Source: Thiothrix winogradskyi (lineage in GTDB: Bacteria; Pseudomonadota; Gammaproteobacteria; Thiotrichales; Thiotrichaceae). Taken from it: a stretch of 64,000 nucleotides of DNA. The stretch covers positions 2,294,001-2,358,000 of the forward strand of contig NZ_CP091244.1 of the NCBI RefSeq assembly GCF_021650935.1, read 5' to 3'. Below the pieces are notes generated by a model, which saw only the letters and a list, made by a program, of their open reading frames with translations, was not told the DNA's origin and searched no databases. A program made the translations under genes and the position numbers. Of this stretch, positions 17,126 to 25,706 are shown piece after piece; position 1 is the first letter of the stretch, and every line of letters starts with the position of its first letter.

Positions 17126-18274
17126 TCATGCTATCACCAGATGGTTATCCCAGCGCTGGTCGGGGAACTGGTGCAACAGACTGGCTGGTGCGGGTTGAAG
17201 GGTTGAGGGAAAACGGTGAATGCCGCCGGTCGCATCCGAGACTAAAAATTGCTGCTGTTGTGGCAAAAACGCGATGCCGCTGGGTTCCGGCAGGGAATGC
17301 GCGTGCAGAAAACGGCGTTCGCGGGTACTCCAAAAACTGGTGTGATTGCCGCGTGGTGAGGATACCGCCAGAATCTGTTGCTGCGGGTCATAGGCTAAAT
17401 CCGCCATGTAACCGTTGAACCGCGCCACGTCAGCGGTGCTAATGTCGAGCAATTGCAACTCACCGCCGTGCGGCTGCCAAGCGACTAAGGAGGCGGGTTG
17501 TTGGCGGTATAAATCGCCTTCGTATTGCAAGGCGACGCCAACACTGCCATCCGCAGTGGCTATCAGGTGGCGAATGCTTAAATGGTGATCGGGCAGGCGG
17601 TATTCGTCGATTTTTTTGCCGGTTTGCGTATCAAGATAGACCAGCGAGGGCTGCATGGTGTCAATGTTGAGTTTACGCCGCCCGAAATCGGGGTGCTGTT
17701 CGATCCCGCCGTTAGCGACTACCAAGGTTTTGCCGTCGGGCATGAGTTGTATATCGTGCGGATCGAGTCCGAAGGTGTCGTATTCGCCGAGGTGTTGGAA
17801 GGTTTTGCTGTCGCGGATACCGAGTACGCCGCGTTTTTCATCGTAAGCGTTTTCGGTGGTGAACAGCACATCACCCGCAGAGGATAAACAGCCGTGACCG
17901 TTGAAGTGTCGTCCGGCTGTTGCGGGGATACCCCTCACCCCCAGCCCCTCTCCCGCAAGGGGCGAGGGGAGAAAATCTACCAAGGCGCATTCAAAGGCGG
18001 GGCGGCGTCCGAACAGTAGGGCGGTGTCGTTTGCTAAGGGCAGCACCGCATGACCGCGCATGGGTACGGCGCAGGATTGCAGTTGCCCGCTTGCTATGTC
18101 TAAGCGGGTTAGAAAGTGTCCGCCGTGTGGGTTGTCGCTGGCGGAATATAAATGGGTGAGGTTGGTATCTGCTTCAACAGGTGTTCCTGCGGCGCGTTTC
18201 ATGAGGGCGTTGACGCCTAATGCCGCACCGAAGGTTCCGGCAGTGGCAAGTAACAAAAACTGGCGGCGATTCAT
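17126..18274 (-). CDS. DUF1513 periplasmic protein with in-frame palindromic repeat
   Basis: 382 residues, beginning with a Tat-like signal (MNRRQFLLLATAGTFGAALG). The body has repeated beta-propeller-like strands (HAVLPLANDTALLFGRR, FGLDPHDIQLMPDGKTLVVANGG) characteristic of DUF1513 proteins, which sit beside imelysins in many proteobacteria. About residues 102-115 read LPSPLAGEGLGVRG, which is not part of the family. It is the translation of a palindromic repeat at 17931-17971 that keeps the frame open. The gene starts 3 bp after the imelysin stop, so it is within the operon. Role: unknown accessory of periplasmic iron acquisition. Confidence 0.85.
   Translation of the reverse strand: MNRRQFLLLATAGTFGAALGVNALMKRAAGTPVEADTNLTHLYSASDNPHGGHFLTRLDIASGQLQSCAVPMRGHAVLPLANDTALLFGRRPAFECALVDFLPSPLAGEGLGVRGIPATAGRHFNGHGCLSSAGDVLFTTENAYDEKRGVLGIRDSKTFQHLGEYDTFGLDPHDIQLMPDGKTLVVANGGIEQHPDFGRRKLNIDTMQPSLVYLDTQTGKKIDEYRLPDHHLSIRHLIATADGSVGVALQYEGDLYRQQPASLVAWQPHGGELQLLDISTADVARFNGYMADLAYDPQQQILAVSSPRGNHTSFWSTRERRFLHAHSLPEPSGIAFLPQQQQFLVSDATGGIHRFPSTLQPAPASLLHQFPDQRWDNHLVIA
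17931..17971. repeat. REP-like palindromic repeat, copy 1 (inside the DUF1513 gene)
   Basis: CCCCTCACCCCCAGCCCCTC pairs with a downstream GGGGCGAGGGG. The same family occurs at 20753-20811, 20834-20876 and 30475-30507. This copy is translated in frame as SPLAGEGLGVRG within the DUF1513 protein. Confidence 0.85.
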
Positions 18275-18277
18275 GGC

Positions 18278-19429
18278 TTAATCCCCATCGTTGTCGTTGA
18301 AACCGAGTTGCACGCCTAGCACTTTGGCAAGCTGGCGTCTGATTCCCATTTGGATGTCGTTACCGAGGTAGTAATAACCATCGAGTTCTTTACCTTTACC
18401 CGTCTTGATTAGCTCGAAAGGGTCAGCACTGGGCAGCGGTAACTTGAGGTAATTGTCGAGGCGTTGCTGCATGGCATCGGCGACGAACTTTTCAACTTCG
18501 CGTTCGTTGTGGTCGCGTAGCCATTGCAATACACCGCCTTCCCGCAGAATACGTTGCATCCCCTCAACATTGGCGCGAATGATTTGGATGGAATAGCCAC
18601 TGCGCCAAGCTTCCAGTTGGTAGGCGTTGGAGGTATTCAGCACTTCCTGCTTGCCTTCGGTATTGAGGTCAATGCCTTTGCCCAAGGGGTTGCCGATGCG
18701 GTTTTTGGAAAACTTTTCGGCGGACTGATACAGCTTGCCCACCAGCAAATCCACCGCTTGGCGGGCGCTGGCGAAGGTGGCATTGCCCTTATGTGCATCG
18801 CGGAAAGCGCTGGCGTAACCGTTGCTGTCTTGCAGCCAGCCATTCGCGATGGTTTGCACTTGGGTATGCAGCAAGGTGCTGGCAGCTTGCACGTAATCAC
18901 AGCGGCGTTTGCCCGTATCGCCTTGGAAGCTTGCCAGTTGTTCGGCTTCGCTTTTGTCACGATCAAACAGCAAGAATTCCAGCGTACTTAAGCCTTGCCC
19001 GCCCACTCCGGCTTTCGCGATGATGTCGGGTGTCAGGGGAATTTCATCGGTTAGCAAGCGGCTGATGATCATTTTTTTCGGTGGCGTGAAATTGATGGTG
19101 AAATCGATCTGATCGGCAATCGCGGGGCCAAACATGAGCGCGTCGGTGCGATGCCATGCGAGCAAAGTTTCGCCCCAGCCTTCGCGCAATACTTTGAAGG
19201 ATTCGGCGGTGGGGGCGCTGCAAAACGCCGTGCTGCGCTGTGCCAAGGTGTTGGCAGTGACTTGCAATTCGCGATACAGCGGGATGATTGCGCCATCCAC
19301 AATTTGCACCAGCAATTTATCGGCATCCGGTAACGGTGTGGCTGGGGCGACGTTGGGAGTGGCTGCAAATAACAGCGAAGGCAGCAGGAGCAAGCAGCAA
19401 AAAATCTGTTTAAACATCAGCGTTCTCAT
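18278..19429 (-). CDS. imelysin-family periplasmic iron-regulated protein
   Basis: 383 residues with a signal peptide (CCLLLLPSLLFAATPN). Helical imelysin core: LLAWHRTDALMFGP and TLEFLLFDRDKSE. The usual GxHxxE motif is degenerate here: GLSTLEF replaces His with Ser, unlike the imelysin at 20887. The start overlaps the DUF1111 stop as TAATG, so it is translationally coupled; ATG 19417 is an alternative. Such proteins sit with DUF1111 and DUF1513 in a conserved iron-uptake arrangement; the biochemical role is unproven. Confidence 0.86.
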   Translation of the reverse strand: MRTLMFKQIFCCLLLLPSLLFAATPNVAPATPLPDADKLLVQIVDGAIIPLYRELQVTANTLAQRSTAFCSAPTAESFKVLREGWGETLLAWHRTDALMFGPAIADQIDFTINFTPPKKMIISRLLTDEIPLTPDIIAKAGVGGQGLSTLEFLLFDRDKSEAEQLASFQGDTGKRRCDYVQAASTLLHTQVQTIANGWLQDSNGYASAFRDAHKGNATFASARQAVDLLVGKLYQSAEKFSKNRIGNPLGKGIDLNTEGKQEVLNTSNAYQLEAWRSGYSIQIIRANVEGMQRILREGGVLQWLRDHNEREVEKFVADAMQQRLDNYLKLPLPSADPFELIKTGKGKELDGYYYLGNDIQMGIRRQLAKVLGVQLGFNDNDGD

Positions 19430-20736
19430 TACAGTGAGTTGAGGAAACGTAACAGCGCTTCCCGTTCGGATTTGTGCATCGACAATACGTGTTGCTTGGC
19501 GGATTCGGCTTCACCACCGTGCCAGAGAATCGCTTCCAGCGGATTGCGGGCGCGTCCGTCATGCAGAAAACGGGTGTGTCCGCTGAGTTTTGCGGTTAAA
19601 CCGATACCCCACAGTGGCGGGGTGCGCCATTCGTTGCCGGATGCCGCAAAGTCGGGGCGCTTATCTGCCAGCCCGTCGCCCATATCGTGTAGCAACAGAT
19701 CGGAATAGGGCTGGTGCGGCTGGTTTGCCAAGGCTGGAAATGTTGAGATGTGGCAGGCGACACAACCCGCTTGATTAAACAGTTTCTGCCCTTGAATGAC
19801 TTGCGGATTGTCGGTATCACGGCGTGGAGGAACGGGTTGGTGGGTAACATGAAACACGACTTTTTCCAGCAAATTATCTGGGATTTCCGGTTTGCCGCCC
19901 TCTGGCAGGGTGTGGCAATCTGTTTGCGCTGCGGTACAGGGTTGTTCTGGGAAGAGGGTGGAGGTAATGCCAATGTCATTGCGGAAGGCATCCGCCGTTT
20001 GCTGGAGAATACTCGGTTGATTGGCTTTCCAGCTAAAGCGTCCTAGTGTGGTTTGCTGGGTGGCAATGTCCCAGACCTGATTAGGTTTGCCGGAAATGCC
20101 GTCAGCATTGTGGTCATCAGGATCGGCATTGGCGAGGATTTCTGCATCGGGGATGCTTTCCAGCAAACCCATGCCAAACAGCGGCGGTGCAACCCGTGCG
20201 GAGAATTGGGTGTCAGGGTGCAATGCGCCGTAGTTCAGCCCGTCAATGTGCAACTGCGGTTGTAACAGCGTGTAGGTTTCGCCATCTTTGAATTGCCCGT
20301 GGACTTCGGTGTAGGTGAAGCGCGGCGTGCCTTCACCGGGTAAACCTTTGATACCTAAGGTTTGCAAATGATCACCGTAAGTCGGTTCAGGGGCAATGCC
20401 TAAGGTTTTGGCGACCGCTAATTGTTCGGTTGTGGTGGCGGGGACGCTGAGTTTCACCAGTGTAGACAGGAACGGCTCGGTGTCCGTCAACGGCGGATGC
20501 CCGCGCCCATGTTGCACATGACAAGCAATGCAGCTATTGGCTTTGAACAGCGGCCCCAGCCCATCACGCGCAGTGGTGGATGCGGGGGAACTGACCCACG
20601 GTTGTTGGAAGAATGCGCCACCGATGGCGAAGTCTTCGTGTTGTTGGGGTGTCCCTTCGGCTACGCTCAGGGAACTGCTGTTGGCTATCCCTGATGTCAG
20701 TAACACGCAAAGGGTAATGGCTAGAGTTGCTTGCAT
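19429..20736 (-). CDS. DUF1111 dihaem oxidoreductase (periplasmic)
   Basis: 435 residues with a signal peptide and two c-type haem sites: CIACH (about residue 74) and CVACH (about residue 315). The family is the DUF1111 'thiol oxidoreductase' group related to MauG/dihaem peroxidases (FMGMGLLE-like segment GMGLLESIPDAEILA; RFLHDGRA near the C-terminus). The sequence right after the signal peptide, SLSVAEGT, is encoded by a palindromic repeat. It lies between two imelysins; a role in reducing or oxidising periplasmic iron or haem is plausible but inferred from context. Confidence 0.88.
   Translation of the reverse strand: MQATLAITLCVLLTSGIANSSSLSVAEGTPQQHEDFAIGGAFFQQPWVSSPASTTARDGLGPLFKANSCIACHVQHGRGHPPLTDTEPFLSTLVKLSVPATTTEQLAVAKTLGIAPEPTYGDHLQTLGIKGLPGEGTPRFTYTEVHGQFKDGETYTLLQPQLHIDGLNYGALHPDTQFSARVAPPLFGMGLLESIPDAEILANADPDDHNADGISGKPNQVWDIATQQTTLGRFSWKANQPSILQQTADAFRNDIGITSTLFPEQPCTAAQTDCHTLPEGGKPEIPDNLLEKVVFHVTHQPVPPRRDTDNPQVIQGQKLFNQAGCVACHISTFPALANQPHQPYSDLLLHDMGDGLADKRPDFAASGNEWRTPPLWGIGLTAKLSGHTRFLHDGRARNPLEAILWHGGEAESAKQHVLSMHKSEREALLRFLNSL
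20652..20673. repeat. short palindromic repeat inside the DUF1111 gene
   Basis: TCCCTTCGGCTACGCTCAGG with two further bases forms a hairpin (TCCCT/AGGGA stem with inner GC-tac-GC). Its in-frame translation, SLSVAEG, is the first part of the mature protein. Sequences of this kind are widespread as intergenic palindromes in bacteria. Confidence 0.6.
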
Positions 20737-20752
20737 AGTTATCCTTTAAGAA

Positions 20753-20811
20753 CCCCTCACCCCAACCCCGCACCCAGCCGCTTGCAGCGTCGTCCCTCAA
20801 GGGGAGAGGGG
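20753..20811. repeat. REP-like palindromic repeat, copy 2
   Basis: Starts CCCCTCACCCCAACCCCGCA and closes with CTCAAGGGGAGAGGGG. It lies with copy 3 in the 150-bp gap between the imelysin and DUF1111 genes and could form a large hairpin on the operon mRNA. Confidence 0.8.
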
Positions 20812-20833
20812 CTAAGAGGTCATCTTTCTTGTT

Positions 20834-20876
20834 CACCCTCGCCCCTTGAGGGAGAGGGGGCTAGGGGGTGAGGGGT
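20834..20876. repeat. REP-like palindromic repeat, copy 3
   Basis: CACCCTCGCCCCTTGAGGGA followed by GAGGGGGCTAGGGGGTGAGG; the ends are self-complementary (CCCTCGCCCCT...AGGGGGTGAGGGG). It lies head to head with copy 2. Confidence 0.8.
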
Positions 20877-20886
20877 AATCTTGCAT

Positions 20887-22125
20887 TTACCCACCAAAAG
20901 AGTCGCTGTTCTCCGGTTTCAAGTTGTCGATACCCACGGCTTTTGCCGCCGCTTCGATGTCGCCGGTTTGGCTGCGTAGGGCAGCAATCGCAGCTTTGAT
21001 GCGCTTATTGCCGTCCTTATTGTCGGGCAGAATTTGCTGGTCGAAATTTTCGCCGTTTTTCGCCGCTTCCACAATGGTTTCGACTTTTTGTTGGGTATCG
21101 GCGAGTTTGCTGACCAAGGTTGCGCTGATTGTCGCGTCCTTGCTGGCAACCAATTGCGCGAGGCTTGCACCTGTTACCGTTGTGCCATCGGTGCGGGTGT
21201 ACGTGCCGTTGAAAATGTTTTGGATGCTGCGGGCATTTTCAGCGATGTCGTTGTGGGTGTTGTCGCTGAAACAGGAGTGTTCGTCTTCCTGCGAATGCGC
21301 CAGTAATGCCACGTTCATGCGTTCGCCTGCGAGTTCGCCCAGGCTTAGGCTGCCCATGCCGAATAACATGCGGCGCAACGCTTCTTTTTCATCGAGTGCG
21401 AGGAAACCGCTGCGGTAGTTACCGGTTTTGCCATCCGCCCAGTCGTCTGCCATGTATTGCAGGTCAGCGACCAGTAAATCGGTGGCGGCTTTCAAGTAGG
21501 CGGCGCGGCGTTCACAGTTGCCATTGGTACAAGTCTCACCTTTGGCGTAATCGGTGTGGGGGCGCTTTCCAGCATCTTTGGGATCTTCGTTGAAATCTTG
21601 CCCCCACAGTAGGAATTCGATGGCATGGTAGCCAGTGGCAACGTTGGCTTCGGAGCTGCCTTTTTCATGCAGCGATTTCAGCAATTCCACTGTGATCGGG
21701 TCTTTGCCTGCAATGATATTGGCGTTGGCAAACTGATTGCCTTCCTCATGATCGTAAGCGTCAGTTTTGACGTAATCAATCAAGCCTTCGTCGAGCGGCC
21801 AAGCGTTGACTTGACCTTCCCAGTCATCCACGTTTTTATTGCTGAAGCGGAAGGCTTCGGTTTGGTTGTAAGGTTTACGTGCGGCTAACCAAGCGTCTTT
21901 CGCGGCTTGCTGGGTTTCGGCGGTGGGGTTGGCAATAAAGGCATCGACTTTTTCTTGTAAGATTTTGGCGGTGGTGAATGCGTCACTGAAACCAGCATGG
22001 GCAAGATTCACGTAGGTTTCCATCACCGCTTTGGCAGTAACGGTTTCAGCGCTGACTAACAGGGGTGTGGTGCATAATACGCCACCGAGTAGGGCGGCTG
22101 AGACGATGTGGGAAAGGGATTTCAT
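20887..22125 (-). CDS. imelysin-family iron-regulated protein (IrpA-like)
   Basis: 412 residues from the ATG at 22125, chosen because it begins the signal peptide MKSLSHIVSAALLGGVL; the longer frame from 22167 only adds unlikely sequence. The imelysin motif is intact (GYHAIEFLLWGQD), and ETYVNLAHAGFSDA, AWLAARKPYNQTEAFRF and NVDDWEGQVNAWPLDE are typical of IrpA-like insulin-cleaving-peptidase homologues. First structural gene of the imelysin-DUF1111-imelysin-DUF1513 block. A HemP gene lies 77 bp upstream on the same strand, so a Fur-controlled operon with hemP and bfd is likely. Confidence 0.9.
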   Translation of the reverse strand: MKSLSHIVSAALLGGVLCTTPLLVSAETVTAKAVMETYVNLAHAGFSDAFTTAKILQEKVDAFIANPTAETQQAAKDAWLAARKPYNQTEAFRFSNKNVDDWEGQVNAWPLDEGLIDYVKTDAYDHEEGNQFANANIIAGKDPITVELLKSLHEKGSSEANVATGYHAIEFLLWGQDFNEDPKDAGKRPHTDYAKGETCTNGNCERRAAYLKAATDLLVADLQYMADDWADGKTGNYRSGFLALDEKEALRRMLFGMGSLSLGELAGERMNVALLAHSQEDEHSCFSDNTHNDIAENARSIQNIFNGTYTRTDGTTVTGASLAQLVASKDATISATLVSKLADTQQKVETIVEAAKNGENFDQQILPDNKDGNKRIKAAIAALRSQTGDIEAAAKAVGIDNLKPENSDSFGG

Positions 22126-22202
22126 GGGTAGTCTCCGAAAAAACAGGTCTGGCTGGGGCAGTGGCACTGACTGGCTTGACTGTTAAAGGTGTTGATGAAT
22201 CG

Positions 22203-22397
22203 TTATCGGTCAGATTCTTCAGACGAACGGTCAAGAGAGAGTGGCTTGTCTGCGTCATCATCTGCCGAGGTGAGGATCAAATTGCCCCGGCGGGTAATGG
22301 TCAAACAATAAGGACGCTTGCCGTGCTGAAGAATGATTTTTTTGCAGCCGCGCATCAATTCTTCCAGATTGATACGGTGTGGTTCTACATCCGTCAT
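22203..22397 (-). CDS. hemP: hemin uptake protein HemP
   Basis: 64 residues from the ATG at 22397, preferred over 22418 because GGAG lies 8 bp upstream and the longer form overlaps bfd. The core INLEELMRGCKKIILQHGKR followed by YCLTITRRGNLILTS matches the HemP family, small proteins linked to haem uptake that carry a conserved R-x-GKLILTK-like end. It lies between bfd and the imelysin gene in the Fur-type operon. The C-terminal ~15 residues are acidic and extra to the family core. Confidence 0.85.
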   Translation of the reverse strand: MTDVEPHRINLEELMRGCKKIILQHGKRPYCLTITRRGNLILTSADDDADKPLSLDRSSEESDR

Positions 22398-22414
22398 TCT
22401 CAAAGCTCCAGACA

Positions 22415-22621
22415 TCATGCGAATGCACCTTGCATTAGGTTAAAGGAAAAGGTATCAGGGTTGAGGGTTTCTTCGATGACTTCACAGGCATGACCTTTGC
22501 AGCGCCCACAACACGTACCCACTTTCAGCTCCTGCTGAATGGCTTCTAGCGTTTCATGACCTTGGTTAACGGCTTTCTTGATCGCTTTGTCGGTCACAGA
22601 GTGGCAAATACAAACGTACAT
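22415..22621 (-). CDS. bfd: bacterioferritin-associated ferredoxin
   Basis: 68 residues with the BFD-like [2Fe-2S] ligands C4xC6 (MYVCICHSV) and CxxC in VGTCCGRCKGHA. Bfd reduces and mobilises iron stored in bacterioferritin. Proteins of this type are Fur-repressed, and a good Fur-like box sits 36-54 bp upstream of the start. The bacterioferritin genes are 3 kb away on the other strand, so here Bfd is grouped with uptake genes instead. Confidence 0.93.
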   Translation of the reverse strand: MYVCICHSVTDKAIKKAVNQGHETLEAIQQELKVGTCCGRCKGHACEVIEETLNPDTFSFNLMQGAFA

Positions 22622-22656
22622 GGCATCACCTAAACAGTAATCATTCTTAAACGTTT

Positions 22657-22675
22657 GGAGATGATAATCATGATC
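22657..22675. promoter_or_regulatory. Fur-like box upstream of bfd-hemP-imelysin operon
   Basis: GGAGATGATAATCATGATC matches the 19-bp Fur consensus (GATAATGATAATCATTATC) at 15 of 19 positions, including the central TGATAATCAT palindrome. It lies 36-54 bp upstream of the bfd start, in the promoter zone. Confidence 0.8.
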
Positions 22676-22750
22676 AACTGCAAATACAAGTGGTTCTCAG
22701 TTATTTTTTGAAATGAGAAAAGTTCTCAAAAAGTGCGTAATTTTATGGAA

Positions 22751-23749
22751 TCAGTATGCCAATCGCGCCAATTCTTTGGTGAATACTGCGCTTTGCATGG
22801 CTGCTTCTGCGGGTTTTTCAACCAGATTGAACACGCCACATACTTCATGCCAGCCAATGCCTTGCAGCCAATCCGGTAAACTTACTGTGCCTTGCCCTTT
22901 GCGTGGCAAGATGTAACAACTTTCACCCCGATACAACAGATTGTAAGGTTGGTTAGCCTGATGCAATGCGACAATGACTTCCCACGCCGCTGACGCAGAA
23001 TCCGCCCGCCAGCAGTGCAGCGGGTAGGTTTGTGTGCCGCCGTTATGCTGCCATTGCGCTGCTTCCACCGGAAAGCGTGATGGGCGAATAAATCCCTGAA
23101 AATGCAGTTGATTGACCGAGGCATACGCACCGACACTATTGAATGCTATCCCAAATCCCGGTAGGTAGGTGGCGGTGCTGGCAGCCAGCGCCATGATGCG
23201 TTCATGGTAGGGTTGCGTCAGGAATTGCGGCAGGGTGGCTTGCGGTTCTGGCACGATCAGCGTATGCCAAGGTGCAAACGGGAACTTGTTATAAAACACC
23301 CGCAAATTCATGCCTTCCGCCGTGCCTTCCCACAAGATTTCGGGGCGCAGGAAGGGTTTGTTGAAGTGAAATTTGTCCGCTGCAAATGCTTGGTGCAATT
23401 CGCTGAAGACTTCGCCCGATACTCTTGCAGGGCGCAACCCCCGTAATGGGTTGATCACCAATTCCCACGGTTCAGCGCGTGCGTGTTCCCAGCCGGAAAA
23501 AATTTCGATGCCGGTTTTTAGCAGTGCTGCAAAGGTGGCGACATCATCGACAGGGCCGTCAGGCTGGCGTTGTTGCAGTTGTGCAAAGGTCTCGCGCAAA
23601 GGTGTGGCGAGTTGTTGGCGCAATGTTGCGTCTTGCATACTGTTGGCGAGTACCAAGATAAATGCACCCAAGCCGTCGGGCGTGAGCATGTTTTGCAAAC
23701 CGTCGGTAAAGCGGGTTTTGAAAGCGTCGGGGGAGGTGGTGAAGAGCAT
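22751..23749 (-). CDS. HIT-superfamily (phosphorylase/nucleotidyltransferase-like) protein
   Basis: 332 residues, no signal peptide. Motifs FNKFPFAPWHTLIVPEP and NSVGAYASVNQLHFQGF recall the GalT/Apa-phosphorylase branch of the HIT superfamily, where a histidine near the VNQLHFQ strand is the nucleophile; GDP-hexose phosphorylases such as VTC2 share this look. The substrate cannot be read from the sequence. It lies alone upstream of the bfd promoter on the same strand and is not clearly part of the iron operon. Confidence 0.6.
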   Translation of the reverse strand: MLFTTSPDAFKTRFTDGLQNMLTPDGLGAFILVLANSMQDATLRQQLATPLRETFAQLQQRQPDGPVDDVATFAALLKTGIEIFSGWEHARAEPWELVINPLRGLRPARVSGEVFSELHQAFAADKFHFNKPFLRPEILWEGTAEGMNLRVFYNKFPFAPWHTLIVPEPQATLPQFLTQPYHERIMALAASTATYLPGFGIAFNSVGAYASVNQLHFQGFIRPSRFPVEAAQWQHNGGTQTYPLHCWRADSASAAWEVIVALHQANQPYNLLYRGESCYILPRKGQGTVSLPDWLQGIGWHEVCGVFNLVEKPAEAAMQSAVFTKELARLAY

Positions 23750-23773
23750 AGTAATTTGCCTAAATTCTGGATG

Positions 23774-25561
23774 TTATAACGTTTGCCACACGACTCGATC
23801 AAACCCTAATGCCACCACTGCGAGGCAATGCAAGCGCTGCGGTTCTTGGTATTTTTCTGTCAATACCGCACGGTAATGCTGCAATTGTTGCAATGCATCG
23901 TTTAAGGCGGTTTGCACGGCAGGCAGTTGCGCCAGACTTTCGCGGGATTGTTCACGTATCTGTTCGCCGCTCAGTTTTAGGTCGCTCAGTGATAGGTATT
24001 TGAATTCCAACACAATGTCTTTCAGGGTGGGGTACTGGCGCATACTGGGGCGAATGATCAGCACCAGATCGGCGTAACGGCGTTGTAGCGCGGTTTCCGA
24101 ATCGACCACGTAATAAATGTCATTGAACAGCAAGGTTAGGAATGCCGTTTTGATGGTAAGTTCATTGCTCCACGCATAATCACGGTTGCTGAAGGCGGCG
24201 AAGTATTTTTGCTCCAGATAATCAGCCAAAGGTTGCAGATCGGCGGATTGGTAAAATTTTTCCGCCATATTGGCAACGGCAATGCGATCTTTGGGGGCGG
24301 GGAGGATGCGCTGGCGCAATTCGTCCACATACAAAGCGCGGGTCACGAGGTTGGGGATGCCCAGTGTCAGTTTGCCCAAAATATCCGTATCAACAATGGT
24401 CAGCACGCCGAAGTAATACAGCAGGGATAACAAGTAGCTTTCATCCTGCTGTAAATCAGTGAGTTTTTCCACGCCGAAACGGTTTTCCAGTACATCAAGG
24501 GTGATGGTGCTTTCTTCATCAAGAATGCGTTCCACCACACCTGTGCCACTGGGTTGGCTGGCGAGGTAACGGATACGCGCCGCGTCCATCATCAGGTTGC
24601 CGTCGAGCATTTGGCGTGGGGCAGTGCATTCATCCTGATAGTGACGCAGGAAATAAAAACACAGAATGGGGTTGTATAACAGCGGCTTGTCTAGTTGGTC
24701 ACAGAAACGGTAGCCGTTGTAAAATTGTTTCAAAGTTTGCAGCAAGCCATCGCGTTGATTTTCATCCTGCCAACAGTGTTGCAAAACACCTGTTACCAGT
24801 TCGCCCAGCTCCGGTTGGGTAATGCCGCATAGGGTATTGAAACGTGGCATCAGGGAAATGTCGGTGGCGACGTTATAACCGCTAGTCATATCCGCCAGCA
24901 CCAACGGTGAGACACCCGTGATAAACACGCGCCCGATACTGCCTTCGGCGACGCTGCCCTTAACAATCTTGAATAACGACTTGAGAATGCCTTCGCCTTC
25001 GAGCAAATCCTGATAACGGCGGCTGTTGTGCGGGTCACGCACTAGCACTTCGTTGGCGAAGTTGTCGTATTCGTCGATCAGCAGGTAAATTTGCTGCCCG
25101 CTGCTGCTGACGATATTGCACAGCGATTGGAACGACGCTAAGGCATCGTCATCTTGTATCCGAACCTGAAAGCGCAGCATATCCTGATAAGTTTGGATAA
25201 AGCCTTCTATGCTGGCATTCAAGTGATTGAACAAACTGCTTTTAATATCATCAATACAGCCTTGTGCCGATACTTTGGAAAAATCCCAGCGCAGGATCAA
25301 GTAACGGTTACGCTCCGGGGTTGGGTTACGTCCCACTTCCAGCCCACCAAACAAGGTTTCAAACTGATTCGTCGTTTTAACATCGTAATAATTGACGAGT
25401 GTGGAAAGCAGTAGGGATTTACCGAAGCGGCGCGGGCGCAGGAATACGAGTTGCTTACCCGCTTCTTCCAGCAGAGGAATGTGTTGAGTACGGTCAAGGT
25501 ACAAATAGCCCTCCGTGCGGATGGCAGGGAAATTACTAATGCCGTAGGGAAACCGAATCAT
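23774..25561 (-). CDS. AAA-ATPase-like / PD-(D/E)XK nuclease family protein
   Basis: 595 residues from the ATG at 25561, where the family's usual start is found (MIRFPYGISNFPAIRTEGYL). Walker-A-like LRPRRFGKSLLL (about residue 45), Walker-B-like YLLIDEYDNFANE (~170), and a C-terminal PD-(D/E)XK-type segment (YADLVLIIRP...DIVLEFKYL). This is the PF09820 plus PF08011 architecture, abundant in environmental bacteria and archaea, of unknown biological role. It may be a mobile or defence-related element, but nothing in the neighbourhood proves this. Confidence 0.88.
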   Translation of the reverse strand: MIRFPYGISNFPAIRTEGYLYLDRTQHIPLLEEAGKQLVFLRPRRFGKSLLLSTLVNYYDVKTTNQFETLFGGLEVGRNPTPERNRYLILRWDFSKVSAQGCIDDIKSSLFNHLNASIEGFIQTYQDMLRFQVRIQDDDALASFQSLCNIVSSSGQQIYLLIDEYDNFANEVLVRDPHNSRRYQDLLEGEGILKSLFKIVKGSVAEGSIGRVFITGVSPLVLADMTSGYNVATDISLMPRFNTLCGITQPELGELVTGVLQHCWQDENQRDGLLQTLKQFYNGYRFCDQLDKPLLYNPILCFYFLRHYQDECTAPRQMLDGNLMMDAARIRYLASQPSGTGVVERILDEESTITLDVLENRFGVEKLTDLQQDESYLLSLLYYFGVLTIVDTDILGKLTLGIPNLVTRALYVDELRQRILPAPKDRIAVANMAEKFYQSADLQPLADYLEQKYFAAFSNRDYAWSNELTIKTAFLTLLFNDIYYVVDSETALQRRYADLVLIIRPSMRQYPTLKDIVLEFKYLSLSDLKLSGEQIREQSRESLAQLPAVQTALNDALQQLQHYRAVLTEKYQEPQRLHCLAVVALGFDRVVWQTL

Positions 25562-25706
25562 ACTGATAAATACCGGAGTTTGGATTTCTACAGAATAGCA
25601 TAATTGGGTTGTGGGTCGCTGCATGGCGTGTTATTTGACCGCGATAAAGTGGCACGTTAGCATGACCACTCGCCCATCAATATCAACAATATGACAAGGA
25701 GATCCG

